64,000 nt of DNA from Tenacibaculum pacificus (GCF_027941775.1 NZ_CP115917.1:1100501-1164500); one strand, 5' to 3'; numbered from the stretch's first letter, positions 35,395 to 45,892 are shown. Program-made: numbers and translations. The notes: a model not told the origin generated them from the sequence alone.

Positions 35395-37167
35395 ATGCAA
35401 CCAATTAGAAATATTGCTATTATAGCCCACGTTGACCACGGTAAGACAACCTTAGTTGATAAAATTATAGATCAAGCAAAAATATTAGACGATCGTAAAG
35501 AACGTACTGATTTATTGTTAGATAATAATGATTTAGAGCGTGAAAGAGGAATTACAATTCTTTCTAAAAACGTATCAGTAAACTATAAGAACACAAAAAT
35601 CAACGTAATAGATACACCTGGTCACGCCGATTTCGGAGGTGAAGTAGAGCGTGTATTAAAAATGGCTGATGGTGTTTTATTATTAGTTGATGCATTTGAA
35701 GGACCTATGCCACAAACTCGTTTTGTATTAGGTAAGGCCTTAGAATTAGGTTTAACTCCTATTGTTGTAGTTAACAAAGTAGATAAAGAAAACTGTACTC
35801 CTGACATCGTTCACGAAAAAGTTTTTGACTTAATGTTTGCTTTAGAAGCTACTGAAGAGCAGTTAGATTTTACTACTGTTTACGGTTCTGCTAAGAACAA
35901 CTGGATGAGTACTGACTGGAAAAATGAAACTGATAATATCGTACCTTTATTAGATGCTGTATTAGAATCTATTCCTGCTACTAAGTATAACGAAGGAACT
36001 CCTCAAATGCAAATTACTTCTTTAGATTTTTCTTCTTTTACAGGAAGAATTGCTATTGGACGTATTTTCCGTGGAGATTTAGAAGCTGGTAAAGATTACA
36101 TGTTATGTAAAGCTGACGGTACTAATAAAAAAGTAAGAATTAAAGAATTACACGTATTCGAAGGAATGGGTAAAGTTCAAGTTGATAAAGTTCCTTGTGG
36201 AGATATCTGTGCTATTACAGGTATTGAAGGATTCGAAATTGGTGATACTATCGCTGATTTAGAAAACCCAGAAGCATTACCAAGAACAGAAATTGACCAG
36301 CCTACTATGAGTATGTTGTTTACAATTAACAACTCTCCTTTCTTCGGAAAAGAAGGTAAATTTGTAACTTCTCGTCATATTCGTGACCGTCTGTTTAAAG
36401 AATTAGAAAAGAATTTAGCTTTAAAAGTTGAAACTACTGATTCTGAAGATAAATTTAACGTTTTTGGACGTGGAGTATTACATTTATCTGTATTGATTGA
36501 AACAATGCGTCGTGAAGGATATGAATTACAAGTGGGAAGACCACAAGTAATTATTAAAATGGTAGATGGTAAGAAACATGAGCCAATGGAAACATTGTCT
36601 ATTGATGTACCAGAAGATGTTGCTTCTAAAGCGATTAACTTAGTATCTCTTAGAAAAGGAGATATGTTAGTTATGGAGCCTAAAGGAGATTTACAACATT
36701 TAGAATTTTCTATCCCTTCTCGTGGATTAATTGGTTTAAGAAACAAGATTTTAACAGCAACTGGAGGTGCAGCAATTATTAACCACAGATTTAGTGAATA
36801 TGGTCCTTATAAAGGAGACTTTACTGAAGAAGTAAAAGGAGCTATCGTTTCTGCAGCAACTGGTAAAGCTACTGCTTATGCGTTAAACCGTTTACAAGAT
36901 AGAGGTAAGTTTTTTATTGATGTAAATCAAGAAATTTATGTTGGACAGGTAATTGGTGAAAACAGCAAATCTGATGAGATGGCTGTAAACTTAATTAAAG
37001 GAAAGCAATTAACAAACATGCGTAAATCTGGAACAGATGATGCTATGAAAATTGCTCCAAAAATTGATTTTTCTTTAGAGGAAAACATGGAATACATTAA
37101 AGCTGATGAGTACTTAGAAGTTACTCCATTAAGTTTACGTATGCGTAAAATTAACTTTAAAGCATAA
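35395..37167 (+). CDS. typA: Ribosome-associated GTPase TypA/BipA
   Basis: Translational GTPase involved in ribosome assembly and stress adaptation. In its 590 residues, G1 is [10 protein letters not shown] at residues 11-20, RGITI marks switch [13 protein letters not shown] is G3 and NKVD is G4. EF-G-like domains III and V and the BipA-specific C-terminal domain follow ([44 protein letters not shown]). Codon use is slightly richer in C-ending codons than its neighbours, as expected for a highly expressed gene. It ends in a shared terminator with abiH. Confidence 0.97.
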   Translation: MQPIRNIAIIAHVDHGKTTLVDKIIDQAKILDDRKERTDLLLDNNDLERERGITILSKNVSVNYKNTKINVIDTPGHADFGGEVERVLKMADGVLLLVDAFEGPMPQTRFVLGKALELGLTPIVVVNKVDKENCTPDIVHEKVFDLMFALEATEEQLDFTTVYGSAKNNWMSTDWKNETDNIVPLLDAVLESIPATKYNEGTPQMQITSLDFSSFTGRIAIGRIFRGDLEAGKDYMLCKADGTNKKVRIKELHVFEGMGKVQVDKVPCGDICAITGIEGFEIGDTIADLENPEALPRTEIDQPTMSMLFTINNSPFFGKEGKFVTSRHIRDRLFKELEKNLALKVETTDSEDKFNVFGRGVLHLSVLIETMRREGYELQVGRPQVIIKMVDGKKHEPMETLSIDVPEDVASKAINLVSLRKGDMLVMEPKGDLQHLEFSIPSRGLIGLRNKILTATGGAAIINHRFSEYGPYKGDFTEEVKGAIVSAATGKATAYALNRLQDRGKFFIDVNQEIYVGQVIGENSKSDEMAVNLIKGKQLTNMRKSGTDDAMKIAPKIDFSLEENMEYIKADEYLEVTPLSLRMRKINFKA

Positions 37168-37198
37168 TTTTAACAAATTATATTTTAAAATTTTATAT

Positions 37199-37230
37199 AA
37201 AAAACCACCTATTTATAGGTGGTTTTTGTT
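37199..37230. terminator. Bidirectional terminator shared by typA and abiH
   Basis: aaaaccacctat / ataggtggtttt stem with T runs on both strands. The last codons and the stop of the abiH gene (minus strand) are encoded within this hairpin. Confidence 0.85.
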
Positions 37231-38412
37231 GTTTTAATAGTAACATGATTACTTTTTCTTGGAAATAACTCTTTTTCTCTTTCATTAATTGTAGTATAAT
37301 CAATAGATGTCATTAAAGGGAAATTAACAGATTGTTGTAAAGAAATTACTTTTTTTCTTAAAGAAGCTTCTGAATCAAATATTCTAGCAAGGTTTGCGTG
37401 TAATTCAAATGAATTGTCTTCTTTTTCTTTTTCACTATCTAAATCAGAACGTTTTAATAATTCAATATTTTGACAAGAATTATTATCTAAAATGGTTTTT
37501 AAAATAGTTTTATCTGTTCCTCCTAATGAATGACCGATTACTAAAACATCATATCCATCTTTAAAAGCAGCTAATTGATTAAGAACTTTTCTGTAATTTT
37601 TGCTTTTTAAATAATCAAAAGTTTTAAAATATTTTAAAAAATCATTATTTTTACTAGCTTTCATTTGTTGATACATTTCGTCTGTATCATCTCCATAACC
37701 AAAAATAATATCTTCGGATAAACTATTGTGAATATGTATGTTGGAATTAATATTCGCCAAATCACGATAACAGTTTATAGTATTTGTATAATTAAAATTA
37801 ATGAAAGAGATATTTTCTCTATCGATAAAATGATTTTCAAAAGAATTATTTACAGAACCACTCCATGTTGGTTTTATTTTATCGTTTAAATATTTTTTTA
37901 AGGCTTCTTTTATTTCTTGTAAATTTTTATTAAGTATGTCTAATTCTTCATTATGATTTTCTTTTGGTGAATTATAAATACCTTTTAATTCTTCATAATA
38001 TGCTTGTTCTATGTCAAACCAGTTTTCAAAGGAATTTGAATATAGTTTCCCCAGTAATTTGTTAGATATTAAAAGTTTAATATAGTCATTGTTAGAATTT
38101 AAACATTGTAAAACTTCATTTATATTCTGATTAGATATATGATTTAAAAGGTTTTTAAGCCAGTCTAATTCTAATTCATTATAGCTAAATGCCACAGTAG
38201 TACCTTTATATTTAATTATATTTTTGTTTTGAACAAACTTGTTATTTAAAAAGTGCTTTTTAGAACTGTTACTATCTAAGTTTAATAACTCATCAACAAT
38301 AATTTCTTCTAAATAATAATTAGCAAAATCGTTATAACTTGTTTTTAATCCGTGGGCTAAATCAAAGCCATTACCGATAATTACAATTAAATTTTTACTT
38401 TTTTTCTGTCAT
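37209..38412 (-). CDS. abiH: AbiH-family abortive infection protein (5' frameshift)
   Basis: Phage-resistance protein family first known from lactococcal AbiH; its mechanism is not established. The real start is the ATG at 38412: MTEKKSKNLIVIIGNGFDLAHGLKTSYNDFANYYLEE, where IIGNGFDLAHGLKTSYNDF is the family signature. A T run at 38399-38405 is one base short, which breaks the frame after five codons; the rest is open to 37209. Later family features are SFINFNYTNTI, IHIHNSL, IIFGYGDD and VLVIGHSLGGTDKTIL. About 401 residues if joined. It stands alone between housekeeping genes. A GTG at 38195 would give a truncated protein and is not credible. Confidence 0.88.
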
Positions 38413-38471
38413 GAGTTTTTAAAGTAAATATATTAACTTTTTAAATTAATTTGTTTAATTTTTATTTTTCC

Positions 38472-38502
38472 TTGTGAGATATCAAAAAAAAACAAATATT
38501 TG
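38472..38502 (+). promoter_or_regulatory. Probable promoter of the his leader
   Basis: A ttg at 38472-38474 and aatatttg at 38495-38502 are separated by 20 bases, close to the Bacteroidetes -33/-7 arrangement. The leader peptide starts 18 bases further on. Confidence 0.5.
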
Positions 38503-38519
38503 CAGTAAGAATAAAGAAC

Positions 38520-38576
38520 ATGAATTTTAATCAAGTACATCATCATCATTCTCATATTTGCACTCAGGCGAACTAA
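38520..38576 (+). CDS. hisL: Histidine operon leader peptide
   Basis: An 18-codon ORF, MNFNQVHHHHSHICTQAN, containing five histidine codons (four consecutive and one after a serine). It lies 132 bases upstream of hisG and is followed by a terminator hairpin. This is the classical attenuation arrangement: ribosomes stalled at the His run when charged histidine tRNA is scarce would favour an antiterminator. No homology was used; the call rests on composition and position, which are very specific. Confidence 0.92.
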   Translation: MNFNQVHHHHSHICTQAN

Positions 38577-38608
38577 AGATGTATTGACTAAAAACAACAT
38601 ATATTTTA

Positions 38609-38641
38609 AACCCGTTTGAGCAAATCAAGCGGGTTTTTTAT
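38609..38641 (+). terminator. his operon attenuator
   Basis: An 11-bp stem (aacccgtttga / tcaagcgggtt, one G-U pair) with loop gcaaa, followed by a T run. It stands between the leader peptide and hisG, as an attenuator should. A gtttgagcaaat-like segment recurs as tttgctcaaatt downstream (38677-38688) and could form an alternative pairing with the terminator's left arm. Confidence 0.85.
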
Positions 38642-38708
38642 TTTTAAAAAATAAAGTAAACTACACGTTAAAAATTTGCTCAAATTAAATTGATAAATAA
38701 AAATTAAG

Positions 38709-39566
38709 ATGAGTAAATTAAGAATTGCAATTCAGAAATCAGGAAGATTAAACGAAGATTCATTAAGTCTTTTAAAAAATTGTGGTATTTCTATCGATAA
38801 TGGAAAAGACCAATTAAAAGCCGTAGCAAGTAATTTTCCTTTAGAAGTTTTTTATCTTCGAAATGGCGATATTCCTCAATATTTAAAAGATGGTGTTGTC
38901 GATATTGCTATTATTGGTGAAAATTTATTAATTGAAAAAGGAGGAGATATTGAGTTCATTGAAAAATTAGGTTTTTCTAAGTGTAAAGTATCTTTAGCAA
39001 TTCCTAAAGGTGATGAATACACAGGATTATCTTATTTTCAAGATAAGAGAATAGCAACATCATACCCGAATACAGTTCAAAATTTTCTGAAATCAAAAAA
39101 TATTACTTCTCAATTACACATCATTAACGGTTCTGTTGAAATTGCTCCAAATATTGGATTGGCAGACGGTATTTGTGATATTGTATCAAGCGGATCAACT
39201 TTATTTAAAAATAATTTAAAAGAAGTAGAAGTTATTTTAAGATCGGAAGCTGTTTTAGCGGTTTCTCCGAAATTAGAAGCATCTCAAAAAGAATTATTAG
39301 ATAAACTTCAATTTAGAATTCAATCAGTTTTAAAAGGAAGACGTTCGAAATATATTTTATTAAACGCGCCGAATGATAAATTAGAAAAAATCATCAATAT
39401 TTTACCAGGAATGAGAAGTCCTACGGTATTACCATTGTCTGAAAAAGGATGGAGTTCTGTACACTCTGTTTTAGATAAAAATGAAGTTTGGGAAATTATA
39501 GACGAGCTTAAAAAGAATGGAGCAGAAGGTATTTTAGTATGCCCGATTGAAAAAATGGTTGTTTAA
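38709..39566 (+). CDS. hisG: ATP phosphoribosyltransferase HisG
   Basis: First and committed step of histidine synthesis. The 285-residue length indicates the long, self-contained form with a C-terminal ACT-like regulatory domain (ILLNAPNDKLEKIINILPGMRSPTVLPL), which is feedback-inhibited by histidine in other species. Catalytic-domain motifs are LRIAIQKSGRL, DGVVDIAIIGENLL, ATSYPNTVQNFL, and GLADGICDIVSSGSTL, the PRPP-binding loop. It heads the operon after the attenuator. Confidence 0.96.
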   Translation: MSKLRIAIQKSGRLNEDSLSLLKNCGISIDNGKDQLKAVASNFPLEVFYLRNGDIPQYLKDGVVDIAIIGENLLIEKGGDIEFIEKLGFSKCKVSLAIPKGDEYTGLSYFQDKRIATSYPNTVQNFLKSKNITSQLHIINGSVEIAPNIGLADGICDIVSSGSTLFKNNLKEVEVILRSEAVLAVSPKLEASQKELLDKLQFRIQSVLKGRRSKYILLNAPNDKLEKIINILPGMRSPTVLPLSEKGWSSVHSVLDKNEVWEIIDELKKNGAEGILVCPIEKMVV

Positions 39567-39583
39567 AAAGCAAAGATAACAAA

Positions 39584-40873
39584 ATGAAGATTATACAGTA
39601 TCCTCAAAGAAAAGATTGGAAACCTCTTTGTAAAAGAGCAACTTTTAACGAAAATAGTTTACAAGAAACAGTACAAGCTGTACTAAAAGATGTAAAACTT
39701 AATAAAAACGAAGCATTAACAAAATATGCAGCATTATTTGATAAAGTAGCAATTTCTTCTTTTGAAGTAACAGCTACAGAAATCGAAGAAGCTGATAAAT
39801 TAGTTAGTTCGGAGTTAAAAGAAGCAATTCAATTAGCAAAAAGTAACATTGAAGTTTTTCATAATTCTCAAAAAGAGGAAGAGAAAAAAGTAGTTACTAC
39901 TGCAGGTGTTACTTGTTGGCGTAAAAGTGTTGCTATCGAAAAAGTTGGTTTGTATATTCCAGGAGGATCTGCACCTTTATTTTCAACTATTTTAATGCTA
40001 GCAACTCCTGCAAAAATAGCAGGTTGTAAAGAAATCGTATTGTGTACGCCTCCAAATAAAGAAGGAAAAGTTCACCCTGCAATTTTATATACGGCGGCAT
40101 TAGTTGGCGTTACCAAAATTTTTAAAGTTGGTGGAGCTCAGGCTATTGCAGCAATGGCGTACGGTACAGAAACTATTCCTAGTGTGTATAAAATATTAGG
40201 TCCAGGAAATCAGTATGTAACAAAAGCGAAAGAATTAGTTCAGCAAGAAGGGCTTTCTATTGATATGCCAGCAGGACCAAGTGAAGTTTTGGTTATTGCA
40301 GATGAAACTTCAAATGCGGCATTTGTAGCTGCTGATTTATTATCACAAGCAGAACACGGAGCAGATAGTCAAGCAGTTTTAGTAACAACTTCATTAGAAG
40401 TTTCAGAAAATGTACTTGCCGAAGTAGCGAAGCAAGTAAAAGTATTACCTAGAAGAGAAACTGCCGAAAAAGCATTAGAAAACAGTTTTGTAGTTGTTTT
40501 AAATTCTTCGGATGAAATGATTGATTTTAGTAATGTATATGCACCAGAACATTTAATTATTGCTTCTGAAAATGCATCAATATATATTGATAAAATAATT
40601 AATGCAGGTTCAGTATTTTTAGGAAATTATAGTTGTGAAAGTGCAGGTGATTACGCAAGTGGTACAAATCACACTTTACCAACAAACGGGTATGCAAAAA
40701 ATTATAGTGGTGTTTCTTTAGATAGTTTTATCAAAAAAATTACTTTTCAGGAAGTAACAAAACAAGGAATAGCTACTATCGGAAAAGCAATAGAATTAAT
40801 GGCAGAAGCCGAAGGTTTACAAGCACACAAAAATGCTGTTACTTTAAGATTAAAAGATATTGAAAATGTTTAA
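39584..40873 (+). CDS. hisD: Histidinol dehydrogenase HisD
   Basis: Zinc enzyme performing the final two oxidations from histidinol to histidine. In its 429 residues are KVGLYIPGGSAPLFSTILML, KVGGAQAIAAMAYGTE, GPGNQYVTKAKELVQ, DMPAGPSEVLVIAD, DLLSQAEHGADSQAVLV, YAPEHLII and SAGDYASGTNHTLPTNGYAK, with the zinc-binding His and Asp/Glu residues. It overlaps the hisC start by 8 bases. Confidence 0.97.
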   Translation: MKIIQYPQRKDWKPLCKRATFNENSLQETVQAVLKDVKLNKNEALTKYAALFDKVAISSFEVTATEIEEADKLVSSELKEAIQLAKSNIEVFHNSQKEEEKKVVTTAGVTCWRKSVAIEKVGLYIPGGSAPLFSTILMLATPAKIAGCKEIVLCTPPNKEGKVHPAILYTAALVGVTKIFKVGGAQAIAAMAYGTETIPSVYKILGPGNQYVTKAKELVQQEGLSIDMPAGPSEVLVIADETSNAAFVAADLLSQAEHGADSQAVLVTTSLEVSENVLAEVAKQVKVLPRRETAEKALENSFVVVLNSSDEMIDFSNVYAPEHLIIASENASIYIDKIINAGSVFLGNYSCESAGDYASGTNHTLPTNGYAKNYSGVSLDSFIKKITFQEVTKQGIATIGKAIELMAEAEGLQAHKNAVTLRLKDIENV

Positions 40874-41891
40874 TTTAGATAAAATAGTTCGCCCAAATAT
40901 TCAGAAATTAAAGGCGTATTCATCAGCAAGAGATGAATTTAAAGGAACTGCAGAAGTATATTTAGATGCAAATGAAAATCCTTTTGGAGTTTTAAATAGA
41001 TATCCTGATCCTAGACAAATAAAAATTAAAGAACGATTATCAGTAATTAAAAAAGTTGCTGAAAATCAAATTTTTATAGGAAATGGTAGTGATGAAGTAA
41101 TTGATTTAGCATTCAGAATTTTCTGTGAACCAGGAAAAGATAAAGCCTTAACATTTTCGCCTACTTATGGTATGTACGATGTTTCTGCAGGTATTAACGA
41201 TGTTGAGTTGATTAAACAACCTTTGGTAAATGATTTTCAAATAAGTTTGAACCAATTAGAACCATATTTAGATATGGAAGAGGTGAAAATTATATTTATT
41301 TGTTCGCCAAATAATCCAACAGGTAATTGTTTCGATGATGAAACGATTGAATATATATTGGAAAATTTTAATGGAGTAGTAATTATTGATGAAGCTTATA
41401 TTGATTTTAGTTCAAGAGCTTCTTATAGTACTAAATTAGAGAAATATCCAAATTTAATTGTAAGCCAAACTTTTAGTAAAGCTTGGGGATTGGCAGGAGT
41501 AAGAGTTGGTGCAGCATACGCAAATTCGGAAGTTATCGATTTGTATAATAAAGTAAAACCACCTTATAATGTTAGTACTTTAAATCAAGAAGCTGTAGTA
41601 GCATCTTTAGATAATTTAGCTCAGTTTGAAATCAATAAAAACATTATTATCAACGAAAAAGAAACGTTGATAAAAGAGTTAAGCGATATTAAATTAGTTA
41701 AAAAAATATATCCTACCGAAGCTAATTTTATTCTGATAGAAGTAACGGATGCAAATGTAATTTACAATAAATTAGTAGCCGATAAAATAATTACCAGAAA
41801 CAGAAATACGTTAGTAGATAACTGTTTACGAATTACGGTAGGAAGTATAGACGAAAATAAACGATTAATCACAGCATTAAAATCAATTTAA
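40866..41891 (+). CDS. hisC: Histidinol-phosphate aminotransferase HisC
   Basis: PLP-dependent aminotransferase, 341 residues. I chose ATG at 40866 (MFNLDKIVRPNIQKLKAYSSARDEF); a TTG six bases earlier also opens the frame. Motifs: VYLDANENPFG, IFIGNGSDEVIDLAFRIF, ICSPNNPTGNCF, VVIIDEAYIDFSS, and the PLP-lysine segment SQTFSKAWGLAGVRVGAAYA. The 5' end overlaps hisD, suggesting coupled translation. Confidence 0.96.
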   Translation: MFNLDKIVRPNIQKLKAYSSARDEFKGTAEVYLDANENPFGVLNRYPDPRQIKIKERLSVIKKVAENQIFIGNGSDEVIDLAFRIFCEPGKDKALTFSPTYGMYDVSAGINDVELIKQPLVNDFQISLNQLEPYLDMEEVKIIFICSPNNPTGNCFDDETIEYILENFNGVVIIDEAYIDFSSRASYSTKLEKYPNLIVSQTFSKAWGLAGVRVGAAYANSEVIDLYNKVKPPYNVSTLNQEAVVASLDNLAQFEINKNIIINEKETLIKELSDIKLVKKIYPTEANFILIEVTDANVIYNKLVADKIITRNRNTLVDNCLRITVGSIDENKRLITALKSI

Positions 41892-41946
41892 TAATTATCA
41901 CTTCAAAAATAAATTAACGGAGTATTTTTATTGAAAATCAGCACAC

Positions 41947-43080
41947 GTGAAAAAAGTATTATTTATAGATAGAGACGGAACTTTAATTAAAGAACCAGCA
42001 GACGAACAAACAGATTCATTCGAAAAATTAGAGTTTTATCCGAAGGTATTTCAAGGATTAAGCAAAATAGCTAAAGAATTAGATTTCGAATTGGTTTTAG
42101 TTACAAATCAAGATGGATTAGGAACAGAAGTGTATCCAGAAGATACTTTTTGGCCTGTGCATAAATTTGTAATGCGTACATTGGCTGAAGAAGGAATTGT
42201 TTTTTCAGAAGAAATTATTGATATTACTTTTGCTAAAGATAATCAGCCTACAAGAAAACCAAATACAGGTTTGTTAACAAAGTTTTTTTCGGAAGAATAT
42301 GATTTAGCAAACTCATTTGTTATTGGAGATCGTTTAACAGATGTTGAATTAGCAAAAAATTTAGGAGCAAAAGGGATTTATATAAATGATGAAACTTTTT
42401 TAGGTACTGATGAAATTACCGTTAAAAGAAGTGCATTAGATGATTTTATCGCCTTAGAAAGTAGCGATTGGAATGCTATTTATGAGTTTTTAAAGTTAGA
42501 AGAAAGAACATCTGAAATTGTTAGAAATACCAATGAAACTAAGATTGATATTAAATTAAATCTTGATGGAACTGGTAAAAGTAATATTAGTACAGGAATT
42601 TCTTTTTTCGATCATATGTTAGATCAAATTGCACGTCATGGGCAAATGGATTTAGATATTCAAGTTAAAGGAGATTTAGAAGTTGATGAACATCACACAA
42701 TTGAAGACACCGCTATTGCTTTAGGTGAAGTTTTTAACAAAGCTTTAGGTAATAAATTAGGAATAGAACGTTACGGTTTTTGTTTGCCAATGGATGATTG
42801 TTTAGCGCAAGTAGCTATCGATTTTGGAGGTAGAAATTGGTTAGTTTGGGAAGCAGATTTTAAAAGAGAAATGGTAGGTAAAATGCCAACAGAAATGTTT
42901 TTTCACTTTTTTAAATCGTTTACAGATGGAGCTAGATGTAATTTAAATATTAAAGCCGAAGGTGATAATGAACATCATAAAATTGAAGCTATCTTTAAAG
43001 CATTTGCAAAAGCAATAAAAGTTTCTGTAAAAAGAGATAGTAGTAAAATGATTTTACCATCAACTAAAGGAACGCTATAA
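41947..43080 (+). CDS. hisB: Bifunctional HisB: histidinol-phosphatase and IGP dehydratase
   Basis: A 377-residue fusion with a GTG start. Residues 1-165 form the HAD-type histidinol-phosphate phosphatase ([56 protein letters not shown]). Residues 185-377 form imidazoleglycerol-phosphate dehydratase ([57 protein letters not shown]), with the paired metal-binding HH motifs. This is the gamma-proteobacterial/Bacteroidetes type of fusion. Confidence 0.96.
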   Translation: MKKVLFIDRDGTLIKEPADEQTDSFEKLEFYPKVFQGLSKIAKELDFELVLVTNQDGLGTEVYPEDTFWPVHKFVMRTLAEEGIVFSEEIIDITFAKDNQPTRKPNTGLLTKFFSEEYDLANSFVIGDRLTDVELAKNLGAKGIYINDETFLGTDEITVKRSALDDFIALESSDWNAIYEFLKLEERTSEIVRNTNETKIDIKLNLDGTGKSNISTGISFFDHMLDQIARHGQMDLDIQVKGDLEVDEHHTIEDTAIALGEVFNKALGNKLGIERYGFCLPMDDCLAQVAIDFGGRNWLVWEADFKREMVGKMPTEMFFHFFKSFTDGARCNLNIKAEGDNEHHKIEAIFKAFAKAIKVSVKRDSSKMILPSTKGTL

Positions 43081-43085
43081 TTAAT

Positions 43086-43667
43086 ATGATTGCAATTATA
43101 AAATACAATGCAGGTAATATACGCTCTGTTCAAAATGCTATTACTCGTTTAGGGTACGATAGTATTATAACAGATAACCCTGCTGAAATACAACAAGCCG
43201 ATAAAGTAATTTTTCCTGGTGTTGGCGAAGCTAGTTCGGCAATGGCATATTTAAAAGAACGTAAATTAGACGAACTTTTAGTATCGCTAACCCAACCCGT
43301 ATTAGGTATCTGTTTAGGATTACAACTTATGGGAATGTCTTCAGAAGAAGGAGATACAAAATGTTTAGGTATTTTTAATACGGTTACAAAAAAGTTTCCG
43401 CCTTTAGAAAAAGTACCACACATGGGATGGAATAGTTTTGCTGAAATTAAATCATCAAAAATCATCAAAAATTTAAATAGTAATGATGATGTATATTACG
43501 TACATGGATATTATGCAGAAGTTTGTGAGCAAACAATAGCAACCTGTAATTATATACAGCCATTTAGTTCAATTATGCAAAAGGATAATTTTTATGCGAT
43601 GCAATTTCACCCTGAAAAATCAGCAAGTATTGGTGAAAATTTATTGAAAAACTTTTTAGAATTATAA
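43086..43667 (+). CDS. hisH: Imidazole glycerol phosphate synthase, glutaminase subunit HisH
   Basis: Supplies ammonia to HisF. In its 193 residues are YNAGNIRSVQNAITRLGYD, VIFPGVGEASSAMAYL, the nucleophile cysteine in LGICLGLQLMG, VPHMGWN and the catalytic His-Glu pair in AMQFHPEKSASIG. Placed six bases after hisB and before hisA. Confidence 0.97.
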   Translation: MIAIIKYNAGNIRSVQNAITRLGYDSIITDNPAEIQQADKVIFPGVGEASSAMAYLKERKLDELLVSLTQPVLGICLGLQLMGMSSEEGDTKCLGIFNTVTKKFPPLEKVPHMGWNSFAEIKSSKIIKNLNSNDDVYYVHGYYAEVCEQTIATCNYIQPFSSIMQKDNFYAMQFHPEKSASIGENLLKNFLEL

Positions 43668-43676
43668 AATAAGAAA

Positions 43677-44390
43677 ATGAGAATTATACCTGCCATAGAT
43701 ATTATTGATGGAAAATGTGTACGCTTAACAAAAGGTGATTACGCAACCAAAAAAATATATAACGAAAATCCTGTTGAAGTAGCCAAAGAATTTGAAGACA
43801 ACGGAATTGAGTATTTACATTTAGTAGATTTAGATGGTGCTAAATCGCAACATATTGTAAATTATAAAATATTAGAACAAATTGCAGCTAAAACTAATTT
43901 AAAAATTGATTTTGGTGGTGGATTAAAATCTGATGAAGATTTACGTATTGCTTTTGAAAACGGAGCTAGTCAAATAACTGGAGGTAGTATTGCAGTTAAA
44001 AACCCTGATGTTTTTACAGGATGGATAAACAAGTATGGTAGCGATAAAATTATTTTAGGTGCTGATTGTATCAACAGAAAAATAGCAACTCATGGTTGGT
44101 TAGAAACATCAGAAGTTGATGTTGTTGACTTTATCAAACAATATGAACAAATAGGCGTGAAAAATACTATTTGTACAGATGTTGCTAAAGATGGAATGTT
44201 ACAAGGTGCTTCTGTAGATTTATATAAAGAAATTTTAAGTAAAAGCGATGTAAATTTAATTGCTAGTGGAGGTGTTGCTAGTATTGACGATTTAATAGAG
44301 TTGAAAGAAATAGGTTGTGAAGGCGCTATTTTAGGAAAAGCTATTTACGAAGGTTATATCAGCTTAAAAGAATTACAAAAGCTATGTTAA
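43677..44390 (+). CDS. hisA: ProFAR isomerase HisA
   Basis: Beta/alpha-barrel isomerase, 237 residues: [73 protein letters not shown] and [33 protein letters not shown]. The end overlaps hisF by 7 bases. Confidence 0.97.
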   Translation: MRIIPAIDIIDGKCVRLTKGDYATKKIYNENPVEVAKEFEDNGIEYLHLVDLDGAKSQHIVNYKILEQIAAKTNLKIDFGGGLKSDEDLRIAFENGASQITGGSIAVKNPDVFTGWINKYGSDKIILGADCINRKIATHGWLETSEVDVVDFIKQYEQIGVKNTICTDVAKDGMLQGASVDLYKEILSKSDVNLIASGGVASIDDLIELKEIGCEGAILGKAIYEGYISLKELQKLC

Positions 44391-45136
44391 AAAAAAGAAT
44401 AATACCTTGTTTAGATATTAAAAACGGAAGAACTGTAAAAGGTGTTAATTTTGTTGATATTAAAGATGCTGGTGATCCGATAGAATTAGCAAAACAATAT
44501 GTAAAAGATGGCGCTGACGAATTAGTGTTTTTAGATATTACAGCTACTCTAGAAAACAGAAAAACATTAGTTGATTTAGTTGAAAAAATAGCACAAGAAA
44601 TAAACATTCCTTTTACTGTTGGAGGTGGAATTAGTACTGTTGATGATGCATTAGCTTTAATAAAAGCAGGTGCAGACAAAGTGAGTATTAATTCATCGGC
44701 AGTAAAAAATCCGCAGTTAATTACCGATTTAAAAAATAGATTTGGAAGTCAGTTTGTAGTGGTTGCTATTGATACTAAACATATCGATAATCAATGGAAA
44801 GTATTTACAAAAGGAGGTACTAACGAAACTGAATTAGAAACAGTTGCTTGGGCTAAAGAAGCAGAAAAATTAGGAGCTGGTGAAATTTTACTAACTTCTA
44901 TGAATAGTGATGGAACTAAGGCTGGTTTTTCAATTGATATAACGAACTCAGTGAGTAGCGCAATTAATATTCCAGTTATAGCATCAGGAGGTGCAGGTAA
45001 AGAAGTACATTTTAAAGATGTATTTACAAAAACTCAAGCTAGTGCAGGTTTAGCAGCAAGTATTTTTCATTTTGCTGAAATACCAGTACCACAACTTAAA
45101 CAATATTTAAAAGAACAAAATATACCAGTACGATGA
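44384..45136 (+). CDS. hisF: Imidazole glycerol phosphate synthase, cyclase subunit HisF
   Basis: Cyclase partner of HisH, 250 residues: [83 protein letters not shown] and [13 protein letters not shown]. The conserved catalytic Asp residues are in CLDI and NSDGT. It overlaps hisA at the start and hisIE at the end (ATGA). Confidence 0.97.
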   Translation: MLKKRIIPCLDIKNGRTVKGVNFVDIKDAGDPIELAKQYVKDGADELVFLDITATLENRKTLVDLVEKIAQEINIPFTVGGGISTVDDALALIKAGADKVSINSSAVKNPQLITDLKNRFGSQFVVVAIDTKHIDNQWKVFTKGGTNETELETVAWAKEAEKLGAGEILLTSMNSDGTKAGFSIDITNSVSSAINIPVIASGGAGKEVHFKDVFTKTQASAGLAASIFHFAEIPVPQLKQYLKEQNIPVR

Positions 45137-45327
45137 ATATAGATTTTACAAAAGGAGACGGGTTAGTTCCTGTAATAATTCAGAATGATACCACATTACA
45201 AGTTTTAATGTTAGGGTATATGAATGAAGAAGCGTTCTTAAAAACAAAAGATACAAATAAAGTTACTTTTTTAGCAGAAGTAAAAGTAGGTTGTGGACAA
45301 AAGGAGAGGAGTCTGGTAACTTTTTAG
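45133..45327 (+). CDS. hisI: HisIE N-terminal part (frameshifted gene)
   Basis: Start of the bifunctional phosphoribosyl-AMP cyclohydrolase / phosphoribosyl-ATP pyrophosphatase: [46 protein letters not shown]. After VTF the expected [17 protein letters not shown] is found one frame over. A T run of six at 45267-45272 is one base short of giving VTFFSRSK. The residues after VTF in this frame are therefore meaningless. Together with 45291-45716 it forms one gene, about 195 residues when joined. Confidence 0.88.
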   Translation: MNIDFTKGDGLVPVIIQNDTTLQVLMLGYMNEEAFLKTKDTNKVTFLAEVKVGCGQKERSLVTF

Positions 45328-45716
45328 CAGTAAAAGATATTCAAATCGATTGCGATAACGATACTATTTTAATAAAAGTAATACCAGCAGGACCAACGTG
45401 TCATAAAGGAACTACATCGTGTTTTGCTGATGAAACTCCAAAAGGTTTTTTATATGAATTAGAGCGTATTGTTTCTGATAGAATTGATACTGATCATCCA
45501 ACTTCATATACAAATAAATTGTATAAAAGAGGAATTAATAAAGTTGCTCAAAAAGTTGGAGAAGAAGCTGTAGAGCTTGTTATTGAAGCAAAAGATAATG
45601 ATGCCGATTTATTTAAAAATGAAGCTGCCGATTTATTTTATCATATTGTGATTCTTTTAAAAGCAAAAGGTTTTACGTTAAGTGAAATAGAAGCAGTTTT
45701 AAAAGAAAGAAATTAA
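45291..45716 (+). CDS. hisIE: HisIE C-terminal part (frameshifted gene)
   Basis: Rest of His[47 protein letters not shown] completes the cyclohydrolase (metal-binding D-x-D-x-D and Cys residues). YELERIVSDRIDTDHPTSYTNKLYKRGINKVAQKVGEEAVELVIEAKD is the MazG-like pyrophosphatase domain, with EExxE and DLFYH. The homologous frame begins near 45273, after the short T run. It is the last gene of the operon and is followed by a terminator. Confidence 0.9.
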   Translation: MWTKGEESGNFLAVKDIQIDCDNDTILIKVIPAGPTCHKGTTSCFADETPKGFLYELERIVSDRIDTDHPTSYTNKLYKRGINKVAQKVGEEAVELVIEAKDNDADLFKNEAADLFYHIVILLKAKGFTLSEIEAVLKERN

Positions 45717-45740
45717 TAGTAATTATTATAATAAATAAGA

Positions 45741-45774
45741 AAAAGATAGCAAGTTTAAACTTGCTATCTTTTTT
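45741..45774 (+). terminator. Terminator of the his operon
   Basis: Perfect palindrome aagatagcaagttt / aaacttgctatctt with a long T run, 25 bases after the hisIE stop. Confidence 0.9.
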
Positions 45775-45880
45775 TTAAAACTTTATTTATTACTGAAAAT
45801 GAAATCATTCAAAACTATTTTTGATTAATTAGTTCAGCTAAATTTTATTACTTATTACTAATAAACCAAAGCATATTAAC

Positions 45881-45888
45881 TATTTTTG
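45881..45888 (+). promoter_or_regulatory. -7 promoter element for the methyltransferase gene
   Basis: tatttttg fits TAnnTTTG and is only 5 bases before the ATG at 45893, so the mRNA may have a very short leader. Confidence 0.5.
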
Positions 45889-45892
45889 CAAA

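Noticed and set aside
38195-38195. GTG start for a shorter AbiH protein
   Set aside because: The family N-terminus IIGNGFDLAHGLKTSYNDF is intact upstream in the same frame, with an ATG at 38412 one base out of frame.
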